This document shows positions 19,740 through 29,057 of a stretch of DNA of 64,000 nucleotides, one piece after another. Source of the stretch: Dokdonella_A sp963758365. Lineage in GTDB: Bacteria > Pseudomonadota > Gammaproteobacteria > Xanthomonadales > Rhodanobacteraceae. The stretch's first letter is position 1, and every line of letters begins with the position of its first letter. The stretch lies in assembly GCA_963758365.1 (NCBI GenBank), contig CAVWVB010000001.1:1-64000 (forward strand), given 5' to 3'. Both the position numbers and the translations under genes were made by a program. Below the pieces are notes generated by a model, which was not told where the DNA came from, searched no databases, and saw nothing but the letters and a program-made list of their open reading frames with translations.

Positions 19740-22571
19740 CTAGCGCGTGGTCTTGCCATCGGCGTCGATCACGGTGACGGTGCCGAGTTTGAGATCGCGC
19801 ACCGCCTGGCCGATCTTCTTGAGATCGCCGACCACGATCCAGGTCAGCGATCCGGGCCGGATCACCTCCTTCGCGGCCGCTTCGACCGCGGCGTCGGTCT
19901 GCGCCTCGATGCGACTCTTGAGGGTCTGCACGAAGTCGTCGGGCCGGTCGTAGAGCACGATCCCGGTCATCGCGCCGAGCACCGCGGCCGCGGTCTGGTA
20001 TTCGCCGGGCATCGAACGTACGTCGCCGACCTTGATCCGCTCGATTTCGGCATGGGTCAGCGGTCGGCTCGAGATCACCGCCTGCGCATCGTGCAGGATC
20101 TCGGCCATCGACTGCGCGGTCTTGTCGGTCTGCACCGGCGCATACATCAGGAACGGGCGCTGTCCGATCGCGTTGGCCAGGAAGCTGCCCGCGCCGTAGG
20201 CCCAGTGCTTGTCCTCGCGCAGGTTCATGTTGAGGCGTGACGAGAACGAACCGCCGAACGCGCCGTTCATGGTCTGGATCTCGAGATTGTTCGGTGCCTT
20301 GGTCGAGGGCGCGACCCCGCCGGCGAGAATCAGCGACTGCAGCGCGCCGGGCTTGTCCATCAGGAACACGCGGGGCGCGTCCGGTGCGGCCACGCTCGCG
20401 ATGTTCCTCCTCGGTATCGCCGACGCGGGCGCTTTCCAGTCGCCGAACACCGCATTGAGCCGCGCGATCGCCTCGTCGAGCGTGGTGTCGCCGGCGACCA
20501 GGATCGTCGCATTGTCGGGACGGATGAAGTCGCGTACGTAGTCGCGCAGGTTCGCGGACGTGAGCGCTTCGATCGATGCCGCATCGCCCGAGCCGGTGAA
20601 CGGAATCGCATAGGCGTGGCCCTTGCCGTACAGCAGCGGCGGCAGGACACGCAGCGCGAGACCGGTCGGCTGGGTTTTTTCCTGCGCGATCCGGGCCAGC
20701 CACTGGCCGCGGATGCGCGCGATGTCGGCATCGCGGAACGCGGGGTTGCGCACGATATCCGCGTACAGCGCGAGCGAGGGCTCGAGCTGCGAGCGCAGCG
20801 CATTGAGGCGCACGGTCGAACTGTCGAGTCCGGAACCTGCGCTGATCTCCGCGCCGAGGCGTTCGCTGCGGCGCGCGATCTCGAGCGAATCGAGTTCGCG
20901 CGTGCCCTCGTCGAGCATCGCCATCGCGAACGCGGAGGTGCCGAGCTCGCGGCCCTGGTCCGACGCGTAACCCGCGTCGAACAGCATCTGCACCTGCACG
21001 ACCGGCACTGCGTGGCGCTCGGCGAACACGACCGCGATCCCGTTCGCGAGCTTGCCGTGCTGCAGCTTGGGAAAGTTCAGGTCCGGAAACTTCGTGACCG
21101 GCGGCACGCCCTTGCTGCGCTCGATCGCCGACGCGACCGCGTGCAAGTCGTCGCGCGCGACCGGCTTCGCGGCGGGTCGCCCCGCGAGCGCGGCGCGTCC
21201 GGGCTTCTCCATCTCGTCGGCGGCGGACAGATCCGCATCGGCCGCGGCCGGAATCACGGTCAGCGTGTAGTCGCCCTTGCCGATCCAGCGCCTCGCCGCG
21301 GCGCGCACGCTCGCGGGCGTGGCCGCCTCGATGCGCGCGAGATCGCCGCGCCACGCGCCCGGGTCGCCGCGATAGACCTGGCCTTCGGCGAGGATCGACG
21401 CCTTGCCGTTGACCTTCTCGAGGCCGCGGATGAACGCGGCGCGCGCGAGGGTCTTGACGCGTGCGAGTTCGTCGTCGCTCGGACCGTCCGCGAGGAAGCG
21501 CTTCCACTCGTCGGCGATCGCGGCCTCGACGCGGGCCGGCTCGACGCCGCGCTTGACGTCGACCTGCAACTGCACCATCGAGGCGAGCGCGAGCGGCTGC
21601 ACGTCGACCGAGACATCGTCGGCGACCTTGTCCTTGTAGACGAGGCGCTCGTACAGCCGCGAGGTCTTGCCGCCGCCGAGCACGCTCGCGGCGAGACCGA
21701 GTTCGAGCGTGTCGGCGTCGCCGAGCCACGGCGCATTCCACTCGCGGTAGATCCGCGTCTGCGCGACGTGGTCCTGCATCGTGTCGCGCACGGAGGTCGT
21801 GCGCGCCGCGGTCCACGGTTGCTGGCGCCGCAGCGACGGGCCAGGCGCGATGTCGCCGAAATACGCGAGCATCTTCTGCTTCGCGATGGCCGGCGTGATG
21901 TCGCCGACCAGCGCGACGGTCACGTTGGCGGCGCCGTACCAGGTGCCGAACCACTGCTTGACGTCGCCGAGCGAGGCCTCGTCGAGGTCCTTCATCGAGC
22001 CGATCGTCTCGTGGTGATACGGGTGGTTGGCAGGAAACGTGTTGGCGACCATGCGCTCGTCGACGCGGCCGTACGGCTGGTTCTCGCCCTGGCGCTTCTC
22101 GTTCTGCACGACGCCGCGCTGTTCGTCGAGTTCCTTCTGGCCGATCGCGCCGAGCAGGTGACCCATGCGGTCCGACTCCATCCACAGCGTCATGTCGAGC
22201 GCGGTGGTCGGCACGGTCTCGAAATAGTTGGTGCGGTCGAACGAGGTCGTGCCGTTCTGGTCGATCGCGCCGGCCAGCTCGAACGGCTCGAAGAACTCGC
22301 CCTTGTGGTTTTCCGAGCCCTGAAACATCAGGTGTTCGAACAGATGCGCGAAGCCGGTCCCGCCGTTCGGCTCGTCGGCCGAACCGACGCGATACCAGAC
22401 GCTGACCGCGACGACCGGCGCCTTGTGGTCCTCGCTGACCACGACGGTCAGTCCGTTCGGCAGCGTGAAACGCGTGAACGGAAGGTCGATCGCGTCGGTC
22501 GCGGCCGCGGGGGCGATGCTGCCCAGACAAAGGCCGAGACCGAGAAACGGGGCGAAGAGGCGCGTGCGCAT
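19740..22571 (-). CDS. M16-family zinc metallopeptidase (two-lobed)
   Basis: A 943-residue secreted protein with a signal peptide (LGLGLCLGSIAPAAA). The N-terminal lobe carries the inverted zinc motif HLFEH (H76, E79, H80) and the distal glutamate in VVQNEKR (about 158). The second half has the non-catalytic M16 lobe (VVQVQMLFDAGYASD, with no HxxEH). This is the full-length fused architecture of periplasmic insulinase-type peptidases that degrade peptides. Divergently oriented to the SDR gene. Confidence 0.95.
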   Translation of the reverse strand: MRTRLFAPFLGLGLCLGSIAPAAATDAIDLPFTRFTLPNGLTVVVSEDHKAPVVAVSVWYRVGSADEPNGGTGFAHLFEHLMFQGSENHKGEFFEPFELAGAIDQNGTTSFDRTNYFETVPTTALDMTLWMESDRMGHLLGAIGQKELDEQRGVVQNEKRQGENQPYGRVDERMVANTFPANHPYHHETIGSMKDLDEASLGDVKQWFGTWYGAANVTVALVGDITPAIAKQKMLAYFGDIAPGPSLRRQQPWTAARTTSVRDTMQDHVAQTRIYREWNAPWLGDADTLELGLAASVLGGGKTSRLYERLVYKDKVADDVSVDVQPLALASMVQLQVDVKRGVEPARVEAAIADEWKRFLADGPSDDELARVKTLARAAFIRGLEKVNGKASILAEGQVYRGDPGAWRGDLARIEAATPASVRAAARRWIGKGDYTLTVIPAAADADLSAADEMEKPGRAALAGRPAAKPVARDDLHAVASAIERSKGVPPVTKFPDLNFPKLQHGKLANGIAVVFAERHAVPVVQVQMLFDAGYASDQGRELGTSAFAMAMLDEGTRELDSLEIARRSERLGAEISAGSGLDSSTVRLNALRSQLEPSLALYADIVRNPAFRDADIARIRGQWLARIAQEKTQPTGLALRVLPPLLYGKGHAYAIPFTGSGDAASIEALTSANLRDYVRDFIRPDNATILVAGDTTLDEAIARLNAVFGDWKAPASAIPRRNIASVAAPDAPRVFLMDKPGALQSLILAGGVAPSTKAPNNLEIQTMNGAFGGSFSSRLNMNLREDKHWAYGAGSFLANAIGQRPFLMYAPVQTDKTAQSMAEILHDAQAVISSRPLTHAEIERIKVGDVRSMPGEYQTAAAVLGAMTGIVLYDRPDDFVQTLKSRIEAQTDAAVEAAAKEVIRPGSLTWIVVGDLKKIGQAVRDLKLGTVTVIDADGKTTR

Positions 22572-22752
22572 GATTCTCCTTGCGGGCGGGATGCCGCGGG
22601 AATGCTCGACAGGCTAGGGGCCGCAGCGCGGACGCGCAACGGACGATGGTCACGGAGCCGGCGTAGACTCGCGGATGTCGCGGAAAGTTTCGTGCAGGTC
22701 CTTATCCGCCGCCGGTCGGACACGCCGGGCGGCCGCAGGAGTTCGTTCGCCG

Positions 22753-23444
22753 ATGTCCCATGCTCTCGTCACCGGCGCCAATCGCGGACTCGGACTCGAG
22801 TTCGTGCGCCAGCTGCTCGCGCGCGGCGAGCGCGTCGTCGCGACCTGCCGCCAGCCCGGGCGCGCGCTCGATCTGACCCGGCTCGCGGGTGCGCACCCGG
22901 GACATCTGAAGGTTCTTCCGCTGACCCTGCCCGATCCGCGCTCGATCGCCGAACTCGTCAGCGAGATCGGCCTGCTCGACCTGCACATCGGCATGCTGAT
23001 CAACAATGCCGGTGTCCTGAATCCGGGCGAGCGGTTCGGCGCGGTCGAGGCCGATGCGCTGCGCGACAGCTTCGCGAGCAATGCCGAAGGCCCGTTCCTG
23101 CTGACCCAGGCACTGGCGCCGCGTCTCGCCGAGCGCGCCAGGGTCGTGAACCTGTCGTCCGCGCTCGGCTCGATCGCGGGCACCGATGCCTGGCACAGCC
23201 CGAGCTACGCGATCAGCAAGGCCGCGCTGAACATGGCCAGCCGTCTGCTCTCGATCGTGCTCGGCGAGCGCGGCATGATCGTGGTCGCGGTCAGTCCGGG
23301 CTGGGTGCGCACCGGCATGGGCGGCGCGAACGCGACGCTGAGTCCCCCGAATCCGTGGCCCGTCTGCTCGCAGTCATCGATCGCCTGCAGCCGTCTGACA
23401 ACGGCCGCTTCCTCGACCGCGACCACGCCGACATCGCGTGGTGA
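22753..23444 (+). pseudogene. Short-chain dehydrogenase/reductase with a frameshift
   Basis: The frame starting at ATG 22753 encodes a classical SDR of the C-factor/CsgA-like kind: TGANRGLG (7-14), NNAG, and the catalytic YxxxK at Y152-K156 (SYAISK). After ANATLS the frame loses homology and runs on. The expected C terminus (ESVARLLAVIDRL to DHADIAW) is found one frame away and stops at 23444. A run of five C (23344-23348) where six would keep the frame explains the switch; restored length is 230 residues. Either a real inactivating deletion or a homopolymer sequence error. The catalytic residues lie before the lesion. Confidence 0.85.
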
Positions 23445-23512
23445 ACACCCGCGCTTGCGTTTCCCGCGCGGCGCGTCGAAGAATGCGCGCTTCCCTCCAC
23501 GGAAGCGCACCC

Positions 23513-25603
23513 ATGATCATGCGTCTCGCCCTGCCGCTGCTCGCGGCCTGCCTGAGCTGCGTCGCGATCGCCGAACCGGCTGCCGGTCCTTCGCGCGTTC
23601 TCACCGGTGCCGACCTGTTCGGACTCGAGGTCGCGAGCGATCCGCAGATCGCGCCGGACGCGCGGACGATCGCCTACGTGCGCCGCTCCAACGACATCAT
23701 GAGCGACCGCACGCGCGCGACGATCTGGCTGATCGATGTCGCCAGCGGCCGCCAGACACCGCTGGTTGCGGGGCCGGGTTCGCACGGCCAGCCGCGCTGG
23801 TCGCCGGACGGCGGCCGGCTCGCCTATGTCTCGAGCAGCGGCGACGGCGCCGCGCAGCTGTACGTGCGCTGGATGGCCACCGGTACCACCGCGCGCGTGA
23901 CCGGCCTCGCGGACGCGCCGCATGGAATCGCGTGGTCGCCCGACGGCAAGCGCATCGCCTATTCGATGGAGGTACCTGACGACGCGATCAAGCTCGGCAG
24001 TGCGCCGGCCAAGCCCGAAGGCGCGAAGTGGGCCGAGCCGCTGCAGATCATCGACAGCGTCGTGTACCGCACCGACGAGGCCGGCTACGCCAAGCCCGGC
24101 TACGACCAGATCTTCTGGGTCCCGGCCGAGGGCGGCGCGCCGGTGCAGCTCACGTTCGGCGCGCGCAACGCGGGCGGTCGGCTGAGCTGGACGCCGGACG
24201 GGCGATCGGTGCTGTTCAGCGCGAACCTGTCGCCGGACTGGCAGCGCGATCTGGTCAACACCGAAGTGCACGAGGTCTCGATCGCCGATCGCAGCGTGCG
24301 CACGCTGACCCGGCGCGTGGGTCCGGACAATTCTCCGGTGGTATCGCCCGACGGCAGGCTGATCGCGTATGTCGGCTTCGAGGACAAATACCTCGGCTAC
24401 CAGAACACGCGTTTGTCGGTGATGAACCGCGACGGCAGCGATCCGCGCGTGCTGACTGCGCAACTGGATCGCAGTGTCGGCGATCCGCAGTGGGCCGCCG
24501 ACGGGCGTTCGGTCTATGTCGCCTACGACGACCATGGCAGCGTGCGCGTCGCGCGCGTCGGCCTCGACGGATCGGTGAAGACGGTGGCCGACGACCTGAC
24601 CGGCGACGAGTTCGACCGGCCCTACAGCGGCGGCGATTACAGCGTCGCGCGCGACGGCACGCTCGCGATCACCAGCGGCACGCCCGAGCGGCCGTCGGAC
24701 ATCCGCGTCGTGCGTGGCGGCAAGGTGCGCCGGCTGACCCAGCTCAACGAGTCGTTGCTCGGCCAGAAGACGCTGGGCAAGGTGGAGAAGTTCGAGGTCG
24801 GCGCGTTCGACCAGCGCACGATCGACGCCTGGCTGGTCACGCCGCCCGACTTCGACGCCGCGCGCAAGTATCCGTTGATTCTCGAAATCCACGGCGGACC
24901 GCATGCGGCCTACGGACCCTCGTTCTCGACCGACGACCAGCTCTACGCCGCGGCCGGCTACGTCGTGCTCTACACCAATCCGCGCGGTTCGACATCCTAT
25001 GGCGAGGATTTCGCGAATCAGATCGACAAGGCCTACCCGGGCCGCGACTACGACGATCTGATGAGCGCGGTCGATGCCGTGATCGCCAAGGGCTTCGTCG
25101 ATCCGCAGGAGCTGTTCGTGACCGGCGGTTCGGGTGGCGGCGTGCTGACCGCGTGGATCGTCGGCAAGACCGATCGTTTCCGCGCCGCCGCGTCGCAGAA
25201 GCCGGTGATCGACTGGGCGAGTTTCGTGCTGACCGCCGACATGACCCCGTACTTTTCACGTTACTGGTTCGGCAAGTATCCGTGGCAGGACCCGCAGGCC
25301 TACTGGGCGCGCTCGCCGCTGTCGCTGGTCGGCAACGTGAAGACGCCGACCCTGGTCGTGGTCGGATCGAAGGATTACCGCACGCCCGACAGCGAAGCAG
25401 AACAGTACTACTCGGCGCTGCAGCTGCGCGGCGTGCCGACCGCGCTGGTCAAGGTGCCCGGCGCGAACCACGGCGGACTCGCCGCGCGGCCCTCGCAATC
25501 GGCGGCCAAGGCGTCGGCGATCCTGGCCTGGTTTGCACGCTATCGGGACACGCCGCCGGTTTCCGCGCCCGCGTCCGCTGCCGCGCACGCCGAACACGAT
25601 TAG
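23513..25603 (+). CDS. S9 prolyl-oligopeptidase-family peptidase
   Basis: A 696-residue secreted peptidase. Signal peptide MRLALPLLAACLSCVAIA, then a beta-propeller of WD40-like PD40 repeats (PRWSPDGGRLAYV, IAWSPDGKRIAYS, LSWTPDGRSVLFS), then the alpha/beta-hydrolase domain. Catalytic triad: S540 in GGSGGG, D621 in GSKDYRTP and H653 in GANHGG. It cleaves short peptides, often dipeptides or acylated residues, in the periplasm. ATG 23513 chosen; a second ATG is two codons later. Lies 68 bases after the damaged SDR. Confidence 0.93.
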   Translation: MIMRLALPLLAACLSCVAIAEPAAGPSRVLTGADLFGLEVASDPQIAPDARTIAYVRRSNDIMSDRTRATIWLIDVASGRQTPLVAGPGSHGQPRWSPDGGRLAYVSSSGDGAAQLYVRWMATGTTARVTGLADAPHGIAWSPDGKRIAYSMEVPDDAIKLGSAPAKPEGAKWAEPLQIIDSVVYRTDEAGYAKPGYDQIFWVPAEGGAPVQLTFGARNAGGRLSWTPDGRSVLFSANLSPDWQRDLVNTEVHEVSIADRSVRTLTRRVGPDNSPVVSPDGRLIAYVGFEDKYLGYQNTRLSVMNRDGSDPRVLTAQLDRSVGDPQWAADGRSVYVAYDDHGSVRVARVGLDGSVKTVADDLTGDEFDRPYSGGDYSVARDGTLAITSGTPERPSDIRVVRGGKVRRLTQLNESLLGQKTLGKVEKFEVGAFDQRTIDAWLVTPPDFDAARKYPLILEIHGGPHAAYGPSFSTDDQLYAAAGYVVLYTNPRGSTSYGEDFANQIDKAYPGRDYDDLMSAVDAVIAKGFVDPQELFVTGGSGGGVLTAWIVGKTDRFRAAASQKPVIDWASFVLTADMTPYFSRYWFGKYPWQDPQAYWARSPLSLVGNVKTPTLVVVGSKDYRTPDSEAEQYYSALQLRGVPTALVKVPGANHGGLAARPSQSAAKASAILAWFARYRDTPPVSAPASAAAHAEHD

Positions 25604-25836
25604 GCGCACGGTCGCACGCGCATCTGCAGTGTTCCGCGCGCGCGAAACACGCGGCATGCACAGTCCGGCGGACACCTGCGTACGTCCGCAAACGTGTCCG
25701 CGCGCGTACCCATGACTTTCGGCCTGGCAACCCAATGCATTGATCGTGCATCTGTATTCCTGCAAACCGCAAATGCTTCGAAGCTGGCATGACGCTTGCT
25801 CCACGAAGCCTGTAATCGCGCTCGCAGGAGAAATTC

Positions 25837-26160
25837 ATGAACATCCATACCCCGCTGATCCGCACCATCATCTCGGCGGCCCTGTTCGCCGGCCTGGTGA
25901 GTTTCGGATACGCAACCGCCGAACCGGTGACGATGCGTGTGCAGGCGCGCGCACCCGTGCATGCGACCCTGCTGCCCACGGTCCACGTCAGCCCGACGAC
26001 GCACGAGTCCGATGCGGCGCTGCTCGCGCGTGTCGGCACGGCCGAGGCGTTGTCGGTCACCCTGATGCCGACCGTGTACGTGACCGCGCGGCGCTCCGAA
26101 CTGCTGCTTGCAATGGAACGCGATGCAACGCGCGCCGCGCCGCGTGCCGACGGCGCCTGA
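25837..26160 (+). CDS. Small secreted protein of unknown function
   Basis: A 107-residue protein. N-terminal signal peptide (TIISAALFAGLVSFGYATA), then a short region with two similar segments, HATLLPTVHVSP and SVTLMPTVYVTA, suggesting an internal duplication. A strong ribosome site, AGGAG, lies 8 bases before the ATG. No family recognised. Confidence 0.65.
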   Translation: MNIHTPLIRTIISAALFAGLVSFGYATAEPVTMRVQARAPVHATLLPTVHVSPTTHESDAALLARVGTAEALSVTLMPTVYVTARRSELLLAMERDATRAAPRADGA

Positions 26161-26249
26161 TGGTTGCAAAGCCGATCCATGCGGATCGCGGTCCGGCCTG
26201 AAGCCGGGCCACGACCCGCGCGCATGCGAACACGCGACGCGGCGCGCGC

Positions 26250-26255
26250 GATAAT
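26250..26255 (+). promoter_or_regulatory. Putative -10 box of trmL
   Basis: GATAAT six bases before the trmL ATG. No convincing -35. The spacing predicts a leaderless mRNA. Confidence 0.4.
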
Positions 26256-26261
26256 GCACGG

Positions 26262-26729
26262 ATGCTGCATGTCGTCCTGTTCCAGCCCGAGATTCCGCCC
26301 AACACCGGCAATGTGATTCGCCTCTGCGCGAACACCGGCGCAGCGCTGCATCTCTTGCGTCCGCTCGGCTTCGCGCTCGACGACGCGCGCCTGCGTCGCG
26401 CCGGCCTCGACTACCACGAATTCGCGCATGTCGGCGTGCACGACGACCTTGCCGCATTCATCGCCGGCACGGCGCCGCGACGCCTGTTCGCGTTGTCCAC
26501 GCGCGGTACGCAGCGCTACGACCGCGTCGAGTACGCCGATGGCGATGCGCTGCTGTTCGGCCCGGAGACGCGCGGCCTGCCGCAGGATCTGCTCGACACG
26601 ATCGACCCGGCGCGGCGACTGCGCCTGCCGATGCGCCCCGGCAATCGCAGCCTGAATCTGTCCAACGCGGTTGCGGTCGTCGTCTACGAGGCCTGGCGGC
26701 AGCTCGGTTTCGCGGGAGCGCAGGCCTAG
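26262..26729 (+). CDS. trmL: tRNA (cytidine/uridine-34 2'-O)-methyltransferase TrmL
   Basis: A 155-residue SPOUT-class enzyme (E. coli TrmL: 157). It starts LHVVLFQPEIPPNTGNVIRL. The knot-forming motifs FGPETRGLP and LRLPMRPGNRSLNLSNA bind S-adenosylmethionine. It methylates the wobble ribose of tRNA-Leu isoacceptors. Convergent with gpsA, in the secB-gpsA-trmL neighbourhood also known from E. coli. Confidence 0.95.
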   Translation: MLHVVLFQPEIPPNTGNVIRLCANTGAALHLLRPLGFALDDARLRRAGLDYHEFAHVGVHDDLAAFIAGTAPRRLFALSTRGTQRYDRVEYADGDALLFGPETRGLPQDLLDTIDPARRLRLPMRPGNRSLNLSNAVAVVVYEAWRQLGFAGAQA

Positions 26730-26834
26730 GCCGCTCGGCTGCGCAGGCCGCCGCGATGTGCGCTTCGGCGCGGCGGGTTCCACGCGGTCGCGGTGCGCGC
26801 TGAGCCTGCACCCTCGCTCTGCGCGGAACCGCGC

Positions 26835-27848
26835 CTACGCGGATTCGGGATATTCGGGTTTCTGTTCGCGCGCGAGCAGCGCACGCATGCCCTCGGCCGG
26901 AGTCAGTTCCTCGTGCAGCACACGCTGCACGAGTGCGCTGATCGGCAGCTCGACCGCGTGCGCCGCCGCGAGGCGCATCACGGTGTCGACGGTCTCGATG
27001 CTCTCGACCACCTGGCCGATCTCGGCGACCGCTTCGCGCAGGCGCGTGCCGCGACCGAGCGCGAGGCCGAGGCGGCGGTTGCGCGACAGGTCGCCGGTGC
27101 AGGTCAGCACGAGATCGCCGAGTCCGGCCAGTCCCATCAGCGTTTCCGCGCGTGCGCCGAGCGCCTCGCCGAGGCGCAGCATCTCGGCCATGCCGCGGGT
27201 GATGAGTCCGGCTCGCGCGTTGAGGCCGAGCTGCATGCCGTCGGCGACGCCGGTCGCGACCGCGAGCACGTTCTTCATCGCGCCGCCGAGCTCCGCGCCC
27301 GCGACGTCGTTGCCGGTGTAGGCGCGGAATTTCGGTGAGTGGATCTTCTGCGCCATCGCGAGCGCGAACGCGTCGTCCGCCGAATGCACGGTCAGCGCGG
27401 TCGGCAGACCCATCGCGACTTCGCGCGCGAACGAAGGACCGGTGACCACCGCGCCCGCGTGGCCGGGCAGGCGCTCGCCGACCAACTCGTGGAGAAAGCG
27501 GCCGGACGCCGGATCGAATCCCTTGGTCGCCCACGCGATGCCGACGTCGGCGCCCACCCACGGCGCGATCGTGTCGAGCAGCGCCGCGAATGCATGGCTC
27601 GGCACCGCGATCAGCACTGCACCGGCATCGCGCACGGTCGGTTCGATCATCGCCGACAGCTGCAGCGGATCGGGCAACTCCAGATCGGGCAGGTAGCGCG
27701 TGTTGCGGCGCGCGCCCGCCATGTCGACGATCGCCTGCGGCGAGCGGCCCCACAATGTCGTCGGCACGTCGTTGCGGGCCAGCTGCACGGCCAGTGCCGT
27801 GCCCCACGAGCCGGCGCCGAGGACCGCGACCGGCTTGTCCGCACCCAT
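26835..27848 (-). CDS. gpsA: Glycerol-3-phosphate dehydrogenase [NAD(P)+]
   Basis: A 337-residue enzyme that makes sn-glycerol-3-phosphate from dihydroxyacetone phosphate for phospholipid synthesis. Rossmann motif VLGAGSWGTALA near residue 10. Family motifs are VTGPSFAREVAMGLPTALTV and ELGGAMKNVLAVATGVADG (catalytic Lys), then GLGDLVLTCTGDLSRNRR. Begins MGADKPVAVLG at ATG 27846-27848. Lies 26 bases after secB, as in E. coli and pseudomonads. Confidence 0.97.
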   Translation of the reverse strand: MGADKPVAVLGAGSWGTALAVQLARNDVPTTLWGRSPQAIVDMAGARRNTRYLPDLELPDPLQLSAMIEPTVRDAGAVLIAVPSHAFAALLDTIAPWVGADVGIAWATKGFDPASGRFLHELVGERLPGHAGAVVTGPSFAREVAMGLPTALTVHSADDAFALAMAQKIHSPKFRAYTGNDVAGAELGGAMKNVLAVATGVADGMQLGLNARAGLITRGMAEMLRLGEALGARAETLMGLAGLGDLVLTCTGDLSRNRRLGLALGRGTRLREAVAEIGQVVESIETVDTVMRLAAAHAVELPISALVQRVLHEELTPAEGMRALLAREQKPEYPESA

Positions 27849-27874
27849 CGTCCGCGGCGCCGCTCGGCGCGTAC

Positions 27875-28387
27875 TCAGGCGTTCGCGCCGGTGCTCGGTG
27901 CCGCTTCCGCGCGGCGCCGCATCTGCTCGGCGTACAGCGCTTCGAAATTGATCGGCTGCAGCAGGAACGGCGGAAAGCCGCCGCTCTGCACGAGCTCGGA
28001 CACGAGCTGGCGCGCATACGGGAACAGCACGTTCGGGCAATAAGTGCCGAGAATCGCATCGCGGTTCTGCGCGTCGAAACCGGACAGGCCGAAGATGCCG
28101 GCCTGATGGACTTCGGCGAGGTAGGCGGTCTTGTCCTCGACCTTGCAGGTCGCGGTCACGCTGAGCACGACTTCGTAGTTGTCGTTGCCGAGCTGGGAAA
28201 CGCGCTGGCTCAGGTTCAGTTCCACGTTCGGCTGGCCCTGTTGCTGGAAGATCTGCGGTGCGCCGGGCGCCTCGAACGAGACGTCCTTGGCATAGACGCG
28301 CTGCAGGCTCAGCTGGGCCTGCGCCTGCTCGGGCTGGGTCTGGCCATTGCCTGCGCCGTTCGGCGCGGCGGGGGTGTTCTCTGCCAT
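27875..28387 (-). CDS. secB: Protein-export chaperone SecB
   Basis: A 170-residue SecB, slightly longer than E. coli (155) because of a Gln/Asn/Ala-rich N-terminal stretch. Core motifs: QRVYAKDVSFEAPGAP, NYEVVLSVTATC and CPNVLFPYARQLVSELV. Binds unfolded precursors and delivers them to SecA. ATG 28385-28387 gives MAENTPAAP; a GTG four codons upstream is also possible and neither has a strong ribosome site. Confidence 0.95.
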   Translation of the reverse strand: MAENTPAAPNGAGNGQTQPEQAQAQLSLQRVYAKDVSFEAPGAPQIFQQQGQPNVELNLSQRVSQLGNDNYEVVLSVTATCKVEDKTAYLAEVHQAGIFGLSGFDAQNRDAILGTYCPNVLFPYARQLVSELVQSGGFPPFLLQPINFEALYAEQMRRRAEAAPSTGANA

Positions 28388-28530
28388 TGCACTGCTCACA
28401 TCAAGGAAAAAGAACCGGGATTATCCCACGGAATGCACTTCACGGTATTTCCGCAGCCGGACCGCGCCGCGTGCGGGCCGAAAGTCAGGGTTATTTCGGC
28501 GCGCCGCCGCGATGCGGCGACGGAGTCGCG

Positions 28531-28971
28531 TCAGCGCCCCTTCGCAAGCGGCATGTGTGCCTCGTTCCAGCTGCGCAAGCCGCCGTCGAGCCAGAATACC
28601 TTCGTGAAGCCGGCCTTGCGCAGGCGCCGCGCGGCCTGAGCCGAAGCCTGGCCCGAGCGGCAGACCATCGCGACGGGCAGCTCGCGGACTTTGGCCAGGT
28701 CCTTGCTCTCCGGATCGAACTGGCTCATCGCGACGTGCCTGGCGCCGGGAATATGCCCGTTCTCGAAATCCTGCAGGCTCGACACGTCGATCAGCAGTGC
28801 ATTTTCGCGATTGATCAACTGGGTCAGCCCGGCCGGCGTCAACGCCGCATAGCCGCGCGCGAAGCGCTGCGCCTCGATCGCGACCAGCGCGACCAGCACG
28901 CCGACGAAGCCGACGGTGAGATAGAGGTGGTTGCCGAGGAACTCGGGCAGGCGCTGCAGGATTTCGGACAT
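28531..28971 (-). CDS. Membrane-anchored rhodanese-domain protein (YibN-like)
   Basis: A 146-residue protein. One N-terminal helix (LYLTVGFVGVLVALVAI) and a rhodanese domain with the catalytic Cys in AMVCRSGQASAQAARRL. This is the yibN type, usually found directly upstream of grxC-secB; here grxC is absent and secB follows after 143 bases. Sulfur-transfer substrate unknown. Confidence 0.88.
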   Translation of the reverse strand: MSEILQRLPEFLGNHLYLTVGFVGVLVALVAIEAQRFARGYAALTPAGLTQLINRENALLIDVSSLQDFENGHIPGARHVAMSQFDPESKDLAKVRELPVAMVCRSGQASAQAARRLRKAGFTKVFWLDGGLRSWNEAHMPLAKGR

Positions 28972-29057
28972 CGGGAATCGGCTGGCTCGCGCCGGGCGCG
29001 CGGCCGCGGATTATCGGGCAGGCGTGCGGTCATGGCAAAGCCGGTCGTCCGCGGCGC

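Noticed and set aside
20616..23444. 942-codon plus-strand open frame over the M16 peptidase
   Set aside because: Antisense shadow of the peptidase for most of its length. Only its last 50 codons are meaningful, being the displaced C terminus of the SDR.
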